64,000 bases of DNA, taken from Thalassotalea sp. HSM 43 (GTDB taxonomy: Bacteria > Pseudomonadota > Gammaproteobacteria > Enterobacterales > Alteromonadaceae). The position numbers and the translations under genes are program-made. A model generated the notes under the pieces. The model was given only the letters and a program-made list of their open reading frames with translations. It did no database searches and was not told the origin of the DNA. This document shows positions 1-9,085 of this stretch, in pieces. Position 1 is the stretch's first letter. Every line of letters starts with the position of its first letter. Location: assembly GCF_004752005.1 (NCBI RefSeq), contig NZ_CP038493.1, forward strand, positions 1,264,302 to 1,328,301. The letters are read 5' to 3'.

Positions 1-744
1 GACAACGCAGGTGGTATTGCGGAAATGGCAGGGCTTGGCGAAGAAACCCGTAATATTACCGACTCTTTGGATGAATTAGGTAATACCACAGCGGCTATTG
101 GTAAAGGTTTTGCTATTGGTGCAGCGGCGTTAGCGGCGCTAGCAATCATTGCAGCTTATGTCGAAACTATGACGGTGAAAATCCCCGACTTTTCATTACA
201 CCTTGGCGATCCTGAAGTGTTAATGGGACTGTTTATTGGTGGTATGGTACCGTTTTTAATTGCCTCAATTACCATGACCGCCGTTGGCGATGCCGCGTTT
301 GAAATGATTCACGAAATACGTCGTCAATTTAAAGAAATTGACGGTTTACTGGAAGGTAAAGCGGATCCTGACACTGCAAAATGTGTTGATATCGCGACCA
401 CGGCAGCGTTGAAAAAAATGATCTTGCCGGGGGTTATTGCCGTCAGTGTCCCTGTCGTCGTTGGCTTTGGTATTAGCCCGCAAGCGCTTGGTGGCATGCT
501 AGGTGGTGCGTTATTAGGATGTGTACTTATGGCGCTGATGATGGCTAACGCTGGTGGCGCATGGGATAACGCTAAAAAGTTTGTTGAAAAAGGCAACTAC
601 GGCGGTAAAGGCAGTGACGTTCATGCGGCTGCCGTTGTCGGTGATACCGTTGGCGACCCGTTTAAAGACACCTCGGGTCCATCAATGAACATCTTAATAA
701 ATGTTATGGCGATTGTGTCGCTAGTTATCGCGCCGGTTTTATAA
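1..744 (+). CDS. hppA: K+-dependent membrane pyrophosphatase (ion pump), 3' part
   Basis: C-terminal 247 residues of a membrane-bound pyrophosphatase, which couples PPi hydrolysis to pumping H+ or Na+ across the inner membrane. The frame is open from the first base, so the gene begins before the window. The conserved DNAGG(I)AEM segment is followed by GNTTAAIGKG. In this family an Ala (not Lys) at the first position after GNTT, and a Gly three residues later, mark the K+-dependent subtype. Later hydrophobic segments and the GDTVGDPFKDTSGPS signature near the C-terminus are intact. Whether it pumps H+ or Na+ cannot be told because the deciding Glu lies in the missing part. It is convergent with cysH across a strong terminator. 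Confidence 0.93.
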   Translation, partial: DNAGGIAEMAGLGEETRNITDSLDELGNTTAAIGKGFAIGAAALAALAIIAAYVETMTVKIPDFSLHLGDPEVLMGLFIGGMVPFLIASITMTAVGDAAFEMIHEIRRQFKEIDGLLEGKADPDTAKCVDIATTAALKKMILPGVIAVSVPVVVGFGISPQALGGMLGGALLGCVLMALMMANAGGAWDNAKKFVEKGNYGGKGSDVHAAAVVGDTVGDPFKDTSGPSMNILINVMAIVSLVIAPVL

Positions 745-784
745 CGCGCTGATCTATAAAGCGTAACTGGTAAATACACCAATC

Positions 785-816
785 AAAAAGCCCGACATCC
801 GTCGGGCTTTTTTTAT
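785..816. terminator. bidirectional intrinsic terminator between hppA and cysH
   Basis: A 12-bp inverted repeat (785-796 with 801-812, tetraloop ATCC) has a GCCCGAC core. It is flanked by an A-run on the left and a T-run on the right, so it can terminate transcripts from both converging genes. Confidence 0.9.
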
Positions 817-836
817 TCTACCTCTGTCAGGTTCGC

Positions 837-1577
837 TTAGATGCCATCACCATCGGTATGTAGACCACACTCGCGTTGTTGACCATTAAAACGGGTATCC
901 GACTCTTGCATACCTAAAGTAAGTGGTTTGCTCGAATGAACATCTCCCACCGATACATAGCCTTGCTCCCACAACGGATGATAAGGCAGATTATGGGTCT
1001 GCAGATATTGATGAATATCCTTGTTACTCCACTCAATGATCGGATGCATTTTAAAACGACCTCTGATCACCTGCAAAATAGGTAAATTTTGACGATGTTG
1101 GGTTTGACTGTGTCGTACACCAGAGAACCAGGTATTTACCCCCAATTCGTCAAGGCCACGCTCTAACGGTGCAACCTTGTTGGCTAAGTTGTACTGCTTA
1201 AGCTGTTCTTCACCACTTTGCCATTGTTCGCCATACCGAGCGCGTTGCCATGCTGGGGTTAGTTCCGAGCGAAAGACCTTAAGATTTAAGTTCAACTTGT
1301 CGGTCATTTCATCAATAAAGCGATATGTTTCTGGAAACAAATAGCCAGTATCGGTTAGCACCACAGGAATATCCGCTTTTATTTGCGTCATCATATGCAG
1401 CATTACCGCTGACTGAATACCAAAACTCGACGTTAGTGCGAATTCTCCAGGCAAATGTTCCATCGCCCACAGTACACGTTCAGTTGCCGAAAGCGAGGCC
1501 AACTGTTGATTCCAGCTATCCAGTAAACTGTCTGGTAAAGATGCTGGAAAACGATTATTTACAGCGAGATTTGTCAT
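837..1577 (-). CDS. cysH: phosphoadenylyl-sulfate (PAPS) reductase
   Basis: 246 aa, normal length for thioredoxin-dependent PAPS reductase, which reduces PAPS to sulfite in assimilatory sulfate reduction in the cytoplasm. The N-terminal half carries the PP-loop-like nucleotide-binding region (SSFGIQSAVMLHM). The C-terminus ends in the family signature ECGLH with the catalytic Cys at about residue 237. The extra cysteine pairs of the Fe-S APS reductases are absent, so PAPS is the expected substrate. It is the last gene of cysJIH, 15 nt after cysI, and is closed by the bidirectional terminator. The ATG is preceded by a weak AAAGAAG site. Confidence 0.95.
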   Translation of the reverse strand: MTNLAVNNRFPASLPDSLLDSWNQQLASLSATERVLWAMEHLPGEFALTSSFGIQSAVMLHMMTQIKADIPVVLTDTGYLFPETYRFIDEMTDKLNLNLKVFRSELTPAWQRARYGEQWQSGEEQLKQYNLANKVAPLERGLDELGVNTWFSGVRHSQTQHRQNLPILQVIRGRFKMHPIIEWSNKDIHQYLQTHNLPYHPLWEQGYVSVGDVHSSKPLTLGMQESDTRFNGQQRECGLHTDGDGI

Positions 1578-1592
1578 CTTCTTTGCATATCC

Positions 1593-3320
1593 TTACTTAT
1601 GGAAATCTCTAGCACTGACGATGACTTCATCGACAATACCGTGACGAATCACAAAATCACCAAAACATTCATGCTCGTTACGCTGCTCTACCCAAATAGC
1701 AATTAAGCTATCTAAATGCTCGAGTACTTGCGCCGAACTGATATTGTCTTGGTAAAGTTTTGGAATACGGGTACCCGCCAAATTGCCGCCCAAATACATA
1801 TTGTATTTGTCTGGACCACGACCGACTAAGCCCACTTCAGCTAGCATTGCTCGGCCACAGCCATTCGGACAACCGGTGACGCGAAATATAATATGCTCAT
1901 CGGCAATACCGTGTTTTGCCAGCAAACCTTCAAGGTCGGTGACAAAGCCAGGTAAAAAACGCTCCGCTTCAGCCATTGCCAATGGACAAGTCGGGAAAGA
2001 CACACACGCCATGGACTGCTTACGTTGCGAAGAGTGGCTGCTATCTAGCAAGCCATGCGCTATGGCGATTTGCTCTATCGCGGCAATATCTTGCTCTGCA
2101 ACACCGGCGACGATCAGGTTTTGATTAGCGGTCATGCGAAAGCTGCCTTTATGGATCTCAGCTAACTTACGTGCACCGGTTTTAAGCTTCGCTTGCTCGG
2201 TATCAAGAATACGTCCATTTTCGATAAACAGGGTCAGGTGATGTTTACCATCGACGCCTTCCACCCAACCAAAGCGGTCACCGCGAGAGGTAAACTCAAA
2301 CGGTTTTGACGGTGCAAAATTCACCTTTGCTCGTTTTTCAACTTCTTGCTTAAAAGTATCAATACCAACTCGGTCTAAAGTGTATTTAGTTTTGGCGTTT
2401 TTACGATTGACACGATTGCCCCAATCACGCTGCACGCCAACCACGGCTTCAGCAATGGCTAAGGTATCCGCCAAGGCAACAAAACCAAAATCATCGGCAC
2501 GGCGAGGATAAGTAGCATCATCACCAAAGGTCATCGCCAGACCACCACCGACCAAGACATTAAAGCCGATCAATTGTTCACCATCAGCGATGGCAACAAA
2601 ATTAAGATCATTGGCGTGAACATCAACGTCATTTTGCGGTGGAATCACCACGGTGGTTTTAAACTTACGCGGCAAATAGTTTTTGCCAAGAATCGGTTCA
2701 ACCGTGTCGGTCTGCTCAACTTTCTCGCCATCTAACCAAATCTCTGCATAGGCATTGGTTTTAGGCAATAGATGTTCACTGATTTTCGCCGCCCACTCAT
2801 AAGCTGTCTGGTGCAGTTTTGACTGTTCCGGATTCGAGGTACACAACACATTACGGTTTACATCACCGGCAGTGGCAATAGAATCAATGCCAATTGCATT
2901 CAAAGTTTGATGCATCAATTTGATATTGGGCTTTAACACACCATGAAATTGAAACGTTTGACGGGTTGTTAAGCGAATGCTGCCGTACATCGTATGATCC
3001 GCAGCGAACTTATCGATAGCTAACCATTGCTCTGGCGTAATAACACCACCTGGCATACGTGCACGCAACATAACATTGTGCAATGGCTCTAGCTTCTGCT
3101 TGCTGCGCTCTTGACGAATATCACGATCATCTTGTTGATACATGCCATGAAAACGAATTAACTGAAAATTATCCGCCGTAAAACCACCGGTGATCTCATC
3201 GTTAAGATCATCGGCGATGGTGCCACGCAGATAATTGCTGTCACCTTTTATTCGTTCGTTATCAGCCAGTTTGCCAGTAACAATGAGGTTATCGGCTTGG
3301 TTTGCTGGTTTCGCAGTCAT
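1593..3320 (-). CDS. cysI: NADPH-sulfite reductase hemoprotein (beta subunit)
   Basis: 575 aa. This subunit carries siroheme and a 4Fe-4S cluster and reduces sulfite to sulfide with six electrons supplied by CysJ. The four cluster ligands are visible as CVSFPTC (about residues 438-444) and GCPNGC (about 482-487), and the N-terminal sulfite-reductase ferredoxin-like half is complete. The ATG directly abuts the stop codon of cysJ, indicating translational coupling and balanced synthesis of the alpha and beta subunits. Confidence 0.96.
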   Translation of the reverse strand: MTAKPANQADNLIVTGKLADNERIKGDSNYLRGTIADDLNDEITGGFTADNFQLIRFHGMYQQDDRDIRQERSKQKLEPLHNVMLRARMPGGVITPEQWLAIDKFAADHTMYGSIRLTTRQTFQFHGVLKPNIKLMHQTLNAIGIDSIATAGDVNRNVLCTSNPEQSKLHQTAYEWAAKISEHLLPKTNAYAEIWLDGEKVEQTDTVEPILGKNYLPRKFKTTVVIPPQNDVDVHANDLNFVAIADGEQLIGFNVLVGGGLAMTFGDDATYPRRADDFGFVALADTLAIAEAVVGVQRDWGNRVNRKNAKTKYTLDRVGIDTFKQEVEKRAKVNFAPSKPFEFTSRGDRFGWVEGVDGKHHLTLFIENGRILDTEQAKLKTGARKLAEIHKGSFRMTANQNLIVAGVAEQDIAAIEQIAIAHGLLDSSHSSQRKQSMACVSFPTCPLAMAEAERFLPGFVTDLEGLLAKHGIADEHIIFRVTGCPNGCGRAMLAEVGLVGRGPDKYNMYLGGNLAGTRIPKLYQDNISSAQVLEHLDSLIAIWVEQRNEHECFGDFVIRHGIVDEVIVSARDFHK

Positions 3321-5141
3321 TTAATATACGTCCTTCTGATAGCGCTTATCTATTCGCAACTGTTTTAAATATTGTTCAGCATCTTCTAAGCTCATTTGCC
3401 CTTGTTCACTGACAATCTCTACTAAGGTGTTATGCACATCTTTCGCCATGCGCTGCATATCACCACAGATATACAAGTGCGCACCTTGTTGCAACCACTG
3501 ATAAACCTGCTCAGCCTGTTTTTGCAATTTGTGTTGTACATAGACTTTTTGCTGCTGATCGCGAGAAAAGGCGACATCCAACTTCGACAATAACGACGAC
3601 TTCAAATAAGCCTGCCATTCTGTTTGATATAAAAAGTCTTGAGTAAAGGTTTGGTCACCAAAGAATAACCAGTTATTACCGCCAGCTTGGCGTGCATCAC
3701 GCTCTTGCAAGAAGGCTCTAAACGGCGCAATACCGGTACCGGGACCTATCATGATCACCGCCGTATCGTCATTCTCTGGTAAACGGAAGTTATTGTTGTG
3801 CTCGATAAACACGTCAACTTCATCGTCGGCTTGTAAACGCTCAATCAAAAAGCCAGATGCAGCACCAACTCGACGTTGCTGCTCATCTTGCTGATAATCA
3901 AGCAACCCGACGGTTAAGTGCACTTCGTCTTCGACCTCTTGTTGACTCGAGGCAATGGAATACAAACGTGGCGCAAGGGATGCGAGCAAATCAACCAATC
4001 CCTGAGCGTCAATATTTACCGGGAATTGACGACTCATATCGATAAGTTGCGTAGACGACAAATACTGGCGACATTGCTCACCATCGGCGAGTAAGCTATT
4101 CAAGTCAGCGTTGTCGGCAAGGTCTGCCCATTTTTGCAGCACCGCTTTGTTTAATGCGGTCACTTCTTTTTTACGCAATAAAGCGTGTTGCAGCGTCATC
4201 TGTTGTTCGGCAAGGGTTACCTTGCTGTCGGCGTTCAAACCAAGTTGTGCAATCAGGCTGTCGACCAAGGCATTGTCATTGACCGGCCATACCCCTAACG
4301 CATCGCCAGGTTGGTATTGCAGGTCAGAGCCTTGCAAATCAATTTCAATATGATGCACTACCTTGTTTGAATCACGTCCGGTGATTTTTTGATTTTCAAT
4401 AATGCTCGCGGTAAACGGATTTTGCTTGTTATAAACACTAGCGGCTGGGCTCTGCGCAAACGGCAAGGTGACCACGTCTGCACCTGTGTTTGAGTTTTGC
4501 TGTTCAGCCTTAAACTGCTCTGCCAGCTTATCGACCACCTTGTCGCGCCAAGTGTCAGCGTCAGGCTGATAATCGACATCGCAATCGACACGTTCGAATA
4601 ATGGCTTACCACCTAATGCCGCGAGTCGTTGGTCAAAATCTTTACCTGTTTGACAAAAGTACTCGTAACTTGAGTCACCTAAAGCCAACACAGCGTATTG
4701 CAGGTCGTTTAATTTCGGAGCACGTTTAGAGGCTAAGAACTCGTGCAGGGCCATCGCATCATCTGGTGGCTCGCCTTCACCATTGGTACTGGCAACAATA
4801 ATGACGTGACGTTCTGTCTTAAGGTTTTTAACCTTATAGTCAGCCATGTTGTATAAGTTGACCGCTAGACCCGATTGTTCAGCCGCGGCTTTCACTTGTT
4901 CGGCGACGCCTTTGGCATTGCCGGTTTGAGAACCATATAAAATGGTCAGTACAGGTGCAGGATTTAATTGCGCAGAGGGTGCTGCTTGCGGCGAGGTTTC
5001 GCTTTTGGCCGCAAGATAGCCACTCGCCCAAGCGAGTTGCAGTGGTGTATATTGACCGATCACCTGTTGCAGCTGCTCCAATTGGGCACTGCTAAGGCTG
5101 GCGCCGCTTTCATTAGCGGCGTTATTGGCTTTAACCAACAT
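3321..5141 (-). CDS. cysJ: NADPH-sulfite reductase flavoprotein (alpha subunit)
   Basis: 606 aa, first gene of cysJIH. An N-terminal flavodoxin domain binds FMN (ILYGSQTGNAKGVAEQ, about residues 68-83). An FAD-binding ferredoxin-reductase domain follows (RLYSIASS) and then an NADPH-binding domain (GPGTGIAPFRAFLQER). The protein ends in the family-typical RYQKDVY. It passes electrons from NADPH through FAD and FMN to CysI. Upstream is about 180 bp of AT-rich DNA where a CysB-controlled promoter would be expected, but I could not define a convincing CysB box. Confidence 0.96.
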   Translation of the reverse strand: MLVKANNAANESGASLSSAQLEQLQQVIGQYTPLQLAWASGYLAAKSETSPQAAPSAQLNPAPVLTILYGSQTGNAKGVAEQVKAAAEQSGLAVNLYNMADYKVKNLKTERHVIIVASTNGEGEPPDDAMALHEFLASKRAPKLNDLQYAVLALGDSSYEYFCQTGKDFDQRLAALGGKPLFERVDCDVDYQPDADTWRDKVVDKLAEQFKAEQQNSNTGADVVTLPFAQSPAASVYNKQNPFTASIIENQKITGRDSNKVVHHIEIDLQGSDLQYQPGDALGVWPVNDNALVDSLIAQLGLNADSKVTLAEQQMTLQHALLRKKEVTALNKAVLQKWADLADNADLNSLLADGEQCRQYLSSTQLIDMSRQFPVNIDAQGLVDLLASLAPRLYSIASSQQEVEDEVHLTVGLLDYQQDEQQRRVGAASGFLIERLQADDEVDVFIEHNNNFRLPENDDTAVIMIGPGTGIAPFRAFLQERDARQAGGNNWLFFGDQTFTQDFLYQTEWQAYLKSSLLSKLDVAFSRDQQQKVYVQHKLQKQAEQVYQWLQQGAHLYICGDMQRMAKDVHNTLVEIVSEQGQMSLEDAEQYLKQLRIDKRYQKDVY

Positions 5142-5319
5142 GGTGTTTGCTCACAAATTACAGTTAATTAACATGAGCAAAGAATAATCAGCTTTGGTTA
5201 AAACATAAAAGAATGGATAACGATTTTTTATTCCAAAATCGAATACTACACTGATAGATCGAAAGGGTTTATCTTATACCCTATTACATACAATCTATTT
5301 TCATCGCTGAAAAACATAA

Positions 5320-5355
5320 AAAAACCTGAATTATCAATGTCTAATTCAGGTTTTT
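5320..5355 (-). terminator. intrinsic terminator after the TIGR04219-like outer membrane protein gene
   Basis: A perfect 14-bp inverted repeat (5320-5333 with 5342-5355, 8-nt loop) with AACCTGAATTA arms ends in a T-run on the minus strand. It lies just downstream of the minus-strand gene ending at 5384. The flanking A/T-runs may also stop plus-strand read-through. Confidence 0.85.
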
Positions 5356-5383
5356 AGTAATCGTTATTAATCATTAACGCTAT

Positions 5384-6103
5384 TTAGAAGTGTACTTCGA
5401 CACCTGCAAATGCACCGTCAAAGTCCAGATCAGAATATATTCCTTCTAAATCTTCTAACTCAACTTGAGCCCAACGATAACCAAGTTGAATATCGACATC
5501 GACAATCATGTTGTCGATAAGCGCGTAAGAAATACCGGCTTGATAGTCCGCTGCAGTGTGATCGTCAAGCGCTAAAATATTACCTTCAGCGAATACACCT
5601 AAACCAGTTAGTGGCAATTCGACTTCTGCAGACAAGTACAACATAGGAATGATTTCATCAACGTTATCAACGTCTAGGCCAGAACGATCAAGGGTGATAA
5701 ATTCACCTTCAAAGTCTTTACCAGTCAAACCAAAATCGAACGAAAACAGGCCGTTGTCAAACAGTTCATAATACAAGGTATAGTCGGTATAAGATAAGTC
5801 TAATTCACTGCTGCCTTGCAATGAATCAGCGGCAGGGTTTATTTCAACACCGGTGGTCATCAGCTCAGAATGAGCGATTTTGATATTTGGAATAAATGGT
5901 AGTGGATGTTCAAATTCAATATAAAAACGATTTTGCGTATCATCGTCGAAATTAAATTCTTGCTGAACTTTACTATCATCGTAGCTGCCTTCAGCAGCCA
6001 TATCCCAAACTTGAGCACCAATGTAAACGCCAATGGCATCGGCATTGGCGTTTGGGCTGGTTAACATCATTAGCGAACTAATTAACGCAGCGCTTTTTTT
6101 CAT
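5384..6103 (-). CDS. TIGR04219-like outer membrane beta-barrel protein
   Basis: 239 aa. The signal peptide MKKSAALISSLMMLTSPNANA is cleaved before DAIGVYIGAQVWDM. The mature part alternates hydrophobic and polar residues like a small beta-barrel and ends in an aromatic residue (GVEVHF), the usual signal for BAM-mediated outer membrane insertion. Sequence and length match the family I recall as TIGR04219 (function unknown). An AAGGAT Shine-Dalgarno precedes the ATG. It lies 7 nt after the DUF2333 gene, probably third in an operon with it and the PCu(A)C gene, and is followed by a strong terminator. Confidence 0.75.
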   Translation of the reverse strand: MKKSAALISSLMMLTSPNANADAIGVYIGAQVWDMAAEGSYDDSKVQQEFNFDDDTQNRFYIEFEHPLPFIPNIKIAHSELMTTGVEINPAADSLQGSSELDLSYTDYTLYYELFDNGLFSFDFGLTGKDFEGEFITLDRSGLDVDNVDEIIPMLYLSAEVELPLTGLGVFAEGNILALDDHTAADYQAGISYALIDNMIVDVDIQLGYRWAQVELEDLEGIYSDLDFDGAFAGVEVHF

Positions 6104-6110
6104 TTTGTTT

Positions 6111-7103
6111 TTATCCTTGACTTAACAGCTCTCGCAAGTCAATCAATGCCGCATTGGCGCGGGAAATATAGTTCGCCATTACCAACGAATGGTTGGCAAC
6201 GAAACCAAAACCACTACCATTGAGAATCATTGGACTCCAGACGGTTTGTTGAGTTGCTTCAAGCTCTCTTATTATTTGGCTTACACTTACGGCAGCATTT
6301 TTATTTTCTAACACGTCGGCAAAATCAACTTCAATGGCTTGGAGCATATGCAATAGCGCCCAACAAGCACCCCGTGATTCATAAAAGACATCATCGATTT
6401 TCCACCAACTGGTCTTTACTATAACAGCAGACGCGGTAAATGTGGACTGCTGCGCAACTTTATCACCGGCTAAATCCGTATTTAATTGGTTACGTCCAAC
6501 ACTGGCACTTAATCGTTGCGAGTAGCTACCTAATCGCTTTTCAACTTCGCGAATATAATCGCGTAAATTATCAGCACGCGCATAAAACTGTGCGTCCTGA
6601 ACCAAAGGATCCGCTAGGTCTTTACGGTAAGAATATAAATCTTGAATGGCAGACTCATACTCGCCTTCCGCTGATGGAATAGCCCAATTGGTATGATCGA
6701 TATTGAATTTTGGTTGCGCACGTTTTAGAAACTTGTTTTCTAACGATTGTGATTGCGAGCGAGAAAACGATTGGCGCATAATCAGTGATATATCACGTAC
6801 CATTTCCAAAGCGCCAAATTCCCAGGCTGGGATGTTATCCAACATCACAGATGGTGGCGTAATGTCATTCGCAAGATAACCACCTGGTTTGTTCAAAATG
6901 GTCTCAGCAATTTTTATGATCGCCGTTGTCGTGGTATAACCGACCACAGGCTTTACATTGTCAACTTTTGCATCTGCAATCGCGGCTTCACGTATATCAA
7001 AAGTCTCTGGCTCAAAACTCCAGAATACTCCCAACAAATAAAATAGAAAAACCACGACAGATGCAGTGATCGAGGCCGACTTGGCGGAAATATTTAGCGC
7101 CAT
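6111..7103 (-). CDS. DUF2333 family membrane-anchored protein
   Basis: 330 aa. One N-terminal transmembrane segment (about residues 11-28: ASVVVFLFYLLGVFW) is followed by a long, mostly helical periplasmic part. The composition and motifs such as KPGGYLANDITPP and the C-terminal block SPMILNGSGFGF match the DUF2333 family of gammaproteobacteria; its function is unknown. AAGGA lies 8 nt before the ATG. It is 20 nt from the upstream PCu(A)C gene and 7 nt from the downstream barrel gene, consistent with a three-gene envelope operon. Confidence 0.8.
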   Translation of the reverse strand: MALNISAKSASITASVVVFLFYLLGVFWSFEPETFDIREAAIADAKVDNVKPVVGYTTTTAIIKIAETILNKPGGYLANDITPPSVMLDNIPAWEFGALEMVRDISLIMRQSFSRSQSQSLENKFLKRAQPKFNIDHTNWAIPSAEGEYESAIQDLYSYRKDLADPLVQDAQFYARADNLRDYIREVEKRLGSYSQRLSASVGRNQLNTDLAGDKVAQQSTFTASAVIVKTSWWKIDDVFYESRGACWALLHMLQAIEVDFADVLENKNAAVSVSQIIRELEATQQTVWSPMILNGSGFGFVANHSLVMANYISRANAALIDLRELLSQG

Positions 7104-7123
7104 AACGAATCCTTATTGTTCAT

Positions 7124-7558
7124 TTACGGGTTAGATTTTTTAGATAAACCAACTACGGGTACTTTAATAGTAGCAGTTGATCCATCATCAAAGTATAAGC
7201 TCAGTTCGATTTCTTTTCCGGCTTTAAGTGCTTGTTTTGGTTTAAAGATCATCAAATGATAGCCGTGAGGCTGTAAGGCAACATAATCCCCTGCTTCGAT
7301 GGTAATGGCATCGACTTGCTGCATTTTCATCATTTGATCGACAAAGGTGTGTTCATGTAATTCAATGCGATCACTTATCGGTGAGGTGACAGATAACAGT
7401 TTTAGCGATTTGTCAGAGTGATTATTGATGACCATATATGCTGAGTTAACTTTGCTGCCAGGAATGGTTTCCTTGGCGTAAGGTTGCTCAATAATCAGAT
7501 GGTGTGCAGCGATGTCAAAAGTGAAAAGAGCGAATGCTAAGCTAAGTATTTTTTTCAT
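7124..7558 (-). CDS. periplasmic copper chaperone PCu(A)C family
   Basis: 144 aa with a signal peptide (MKKILSLAFALFTFDIAA). The Cu(I)-binding pattern of PCu(A)C proteins is present: His in ELHEH, Met residues in MMKM about 10 residues on, and a later HGYHLM motif, in a cupredoxin-like beta fold. Members deliver copper to cytochrome c oxidase or buffer periplasmic copper. No cytochrome oxidase genes are in the window. It is probably the first gene of a short operon with the DUF2333 and barrel genes. Confidence 0.88.
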   Translation of the reverse strand: MKKILSLAFALFTFDIAAHHLIIEQPYAKETIPGSKVNSAYMVINNHSDKSLKLLSVTSPISDRIELHEHTFVDQMMKMQQVDAITIEAGDYVALQPHGYHLMIFKPKQALKAGKEIELSLYFDDGSTATIKVPVVGLSKKSNP

Positions 7559-7657
7559 TCTATATCAATATATTGCAATAACTTAGGTTAATCATCGCTC
7601 ATTTTTATCGGGTCGACAATGGGCAAATACCTTACACCACATATTTATCTACACCGG

Positions 7658-8002
7658 TTACGTTTGCTGTCCTGCCACATTGCGCTCGCGGGTTAACAAA
7701 TGAATCGCTAAGGCGACCAGAAGTACAGGCCAAAACAGGCCTATGCCGAGCGCCGCAAGTGCGACAAATAAAGACAACAGCACAAAAATAACAAAACCGA
7801 AAACGCTGACCAGAATCGCGGCTGTCACAATGGCAACAATAACCGCTATTAGAGCCGCAACACTGACCGCGGTCCAGGATTCTATTTGCTGTTGTTCTAC
7901 ATACAAACTGACATTAAACAATTCAATTAGTGAAACACCTAATGCCCAAGTGATTACTAGGGTGGCAACAATGGCCAATAATAACGCTTTTAAGAAACTC
8001 AT
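7658..8002 (-). CDS. small multi-helix membrane protein at the end of the psp operon
   Basis: 114 aa and very hydrophobic. About three transmembrane stretches are visible (residues about 4-24, 42-70 and 73-100), followed by a short charged tail (LLTRERNVAGQQT). I do not recognise a named family. It is 21 nt downstream of pspC on the same strand with an AAGG ribosome-binding site, so it is probably co-transcribed with pspA and pspC. It may act as an accessory membrane component of the phage-shock response, taking a place like that of PspD/PspG-type small proteins, but no homology to them is claimed. Confidence 0.65.
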   Translation of the reverse strand: MSFLKALLLAIVATLVITWALGVSLIELFNVSLYVEQQQIESWTAVSVAALIAVIVAIVTAAILVSVFGFVIFVLLSLFVALAALGIGLFWPVLLVALAIHLLTRERNVAGQQT

Positions 8003-8023
8003 GTTCTTGCCTTGCTAACTCGT

Positions 8024-8227
8024 TTAATAACGACTTGGCATAACCAATGCGGCAACCAAATAAGCAATGACGCTCGTTGTTGGCATCATAAGGCCTAAAA
8101 CAACGGTCGCTGCACGCACACCAAATACCGGTAGGTCAAAATAGCGAGCGACACCTGCGCATACACCGCAGACTTTCTTATTAACCATATCTTTCCGTAA
8201 CGTATTGTATTTGCTGTAACTACTCAT
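8024..8227 (-). CDS. pspC: phage shock protein C (PspC domain)
   Basis: 67 aa from the ATG at 8227, chosen over an in-frame TTG at 8239 because GGAG lies 6 nt before the ATG. The PspC signature is clear: KKVCGVCAGVARYFDLP, then a hydrophobic helix (VVLGLMMPTTSVIAYLVAALVMP). PspC is an inner-membrane sensor that, in enterobacteria with PspB, releases PspF from PspA under envelope stress. This is the minimal one-domain version. No PspB-length gene lies beside it; a 32-residue ORF occupies the space between pspA and pspC instead. Confidence 0.9.
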   Translation of the reverse strand: MSSYSKYNTLRKDMVNKKVCGVCAGVARYFDLPVFGVRAATVVLGLMMPTTSVIAYLVAALVMPSRY

Positions 8228-8273
8228 GACTTTCTCCAAAATTCAAATAATATAGATTGCGGACAATCTGTGG

Positions 8274-8372
8274 TTAGTGCCAGGACTTGGCTAAACCAAA
8301 TACTCCAGCACCAACAAAGAAACTAATTACTGGTACCATCCACAGTGTCATCACCAGTGATAAACCAAACAT
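8274..8372 (-). CDS. 32-residue membrane microprotein between pspA and pspC
   Basis: An ATG-to-TAA ORF of 32 codons. It begins MFGLSLVMTLWMVPVISFF and continues VGAGVFGLAKSWH, forming one transmembrane helix with a short basic C-terminus. AAGGAG sits 7 nt before the ATG, one of the better ribosome-binding sites in this operon. It lies 38 nt after the pspA stop and 46 nt before the pspC start, the position pspB has in other genomes. It is far shorter than PspB (about 75 aa) and shows no obvious similarity. The supporting evidence is position, Shine-Dalgarno and hydrophobicity; no homologue is known to me. Confidence 0.6.
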   Translation of the reverse strand: MFGLSLVMTLWMVPVISFFVGAGVFGLAKSWH

Positions 8373-8410
8373 TGTTCTGCTCCTTAGCGTTTCGTGAAAG
8401 GGGCACGGTG

Positions 8411-9073
8411 TTACCCGTTAGCCACCTTCTTTTTCATCATTTCAAGTTGTTGTTCAACTTCGTCGTCTTGCTCTAACTCAGCGATTTGCTGCGATAGGCT
8501 CTTACTTGCTACAAAGTCATACGATTCAACCTGTGCTTCTAGCTCATCTACTTTTTGCTGATAACTCTCAAATTTAGCGATGGCGCTATCAATATTGCTG
8601 CTATCCAGGACTTTTTTAGCCTGAAGACGTACTTCTGCACTTTGCTGACGTTGGTTAAACGCTTGTTGACGTTGCTTCGCTTCAGTCAACTTTTCTTGCA
8701 AGCGATTACTGTCGTCTTGAATCTTCTCTAGTACCTCATCAATGTGTTGTACTTGCTGTTGCAGATTCTCTAGATCGGTAGCAACTTTTTGCTTTTCAAT
8801 CAGTGCACCTCGAGCCAAGTCTTCACGTCCTTTTGCAACAGCGATTTCCGCTTTTTGCTGCCATTCACTTTCCTTGTTTTGCACATTTCGCAAGTTGCGT
8901 GATAAATGCTTTTTCTCGGCAATGTGCTTTGCAGCTTCTGATCTCACCTCAACCAATGTTTCTTCCATTTCTTGGATAATAAGGCGAATCATTTTTTCTG
9001 GATTCTCCGCCTTATCCAAAAGGGCGTTAATGTTGGCGTTGATAATGTCTGTTATTCTTGAAAACATGCCCAT
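8411..9073 (-). CDS. pspA: phage shock protein A (PspA/IM30 family)
   Basis: 220 aa, the normal length. An N-terminal amphipathic helix (MGMFSRITDIINANINALLDKAE) binds stressed membrane. A long coiled coil rich in Glu, Gln and Lys follows and extends to the end. PspA forms ESCRT-III-like assemblies that protect the inner membrane and, when unbound, inhibits the sigma-54 activator PspF. The ATG has a strong AGGAGTACATC leader. It is 12 nt downstream of the exported-protein gene at 9086-9403, in an operon with a sigma-54 promoter. No pspF gene is present within the window. Confidence 0.95.
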   Translation of the reverse strand: MGMFSRITDIINANINALLDKAENPEKMIRLIIQEMEETLVEVRSEAAKHIAEKKHLSRNLRNVQNKESEWQQKAEIAVAKGREDLARGALIEKQKVATDLENLQQQVQHIDEVLEKIQDDSNRLQEKLTEAKQRQQAFNQRQQSAEVRLQAKKVLDSSNIDSAIAKFESYQQKVDELEAQVESYDFVASKSLSQQIAELEQDDEVEQQLEMMKKKVANG

Positions 9074-9085
9074 GATGTACTCCTG

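Noticed and set aside
5142-5319. CysB binding site ahead of cysJ
   Set aside because: AT-rich half-sites are present but the CysB consensus is too loose to call one here.
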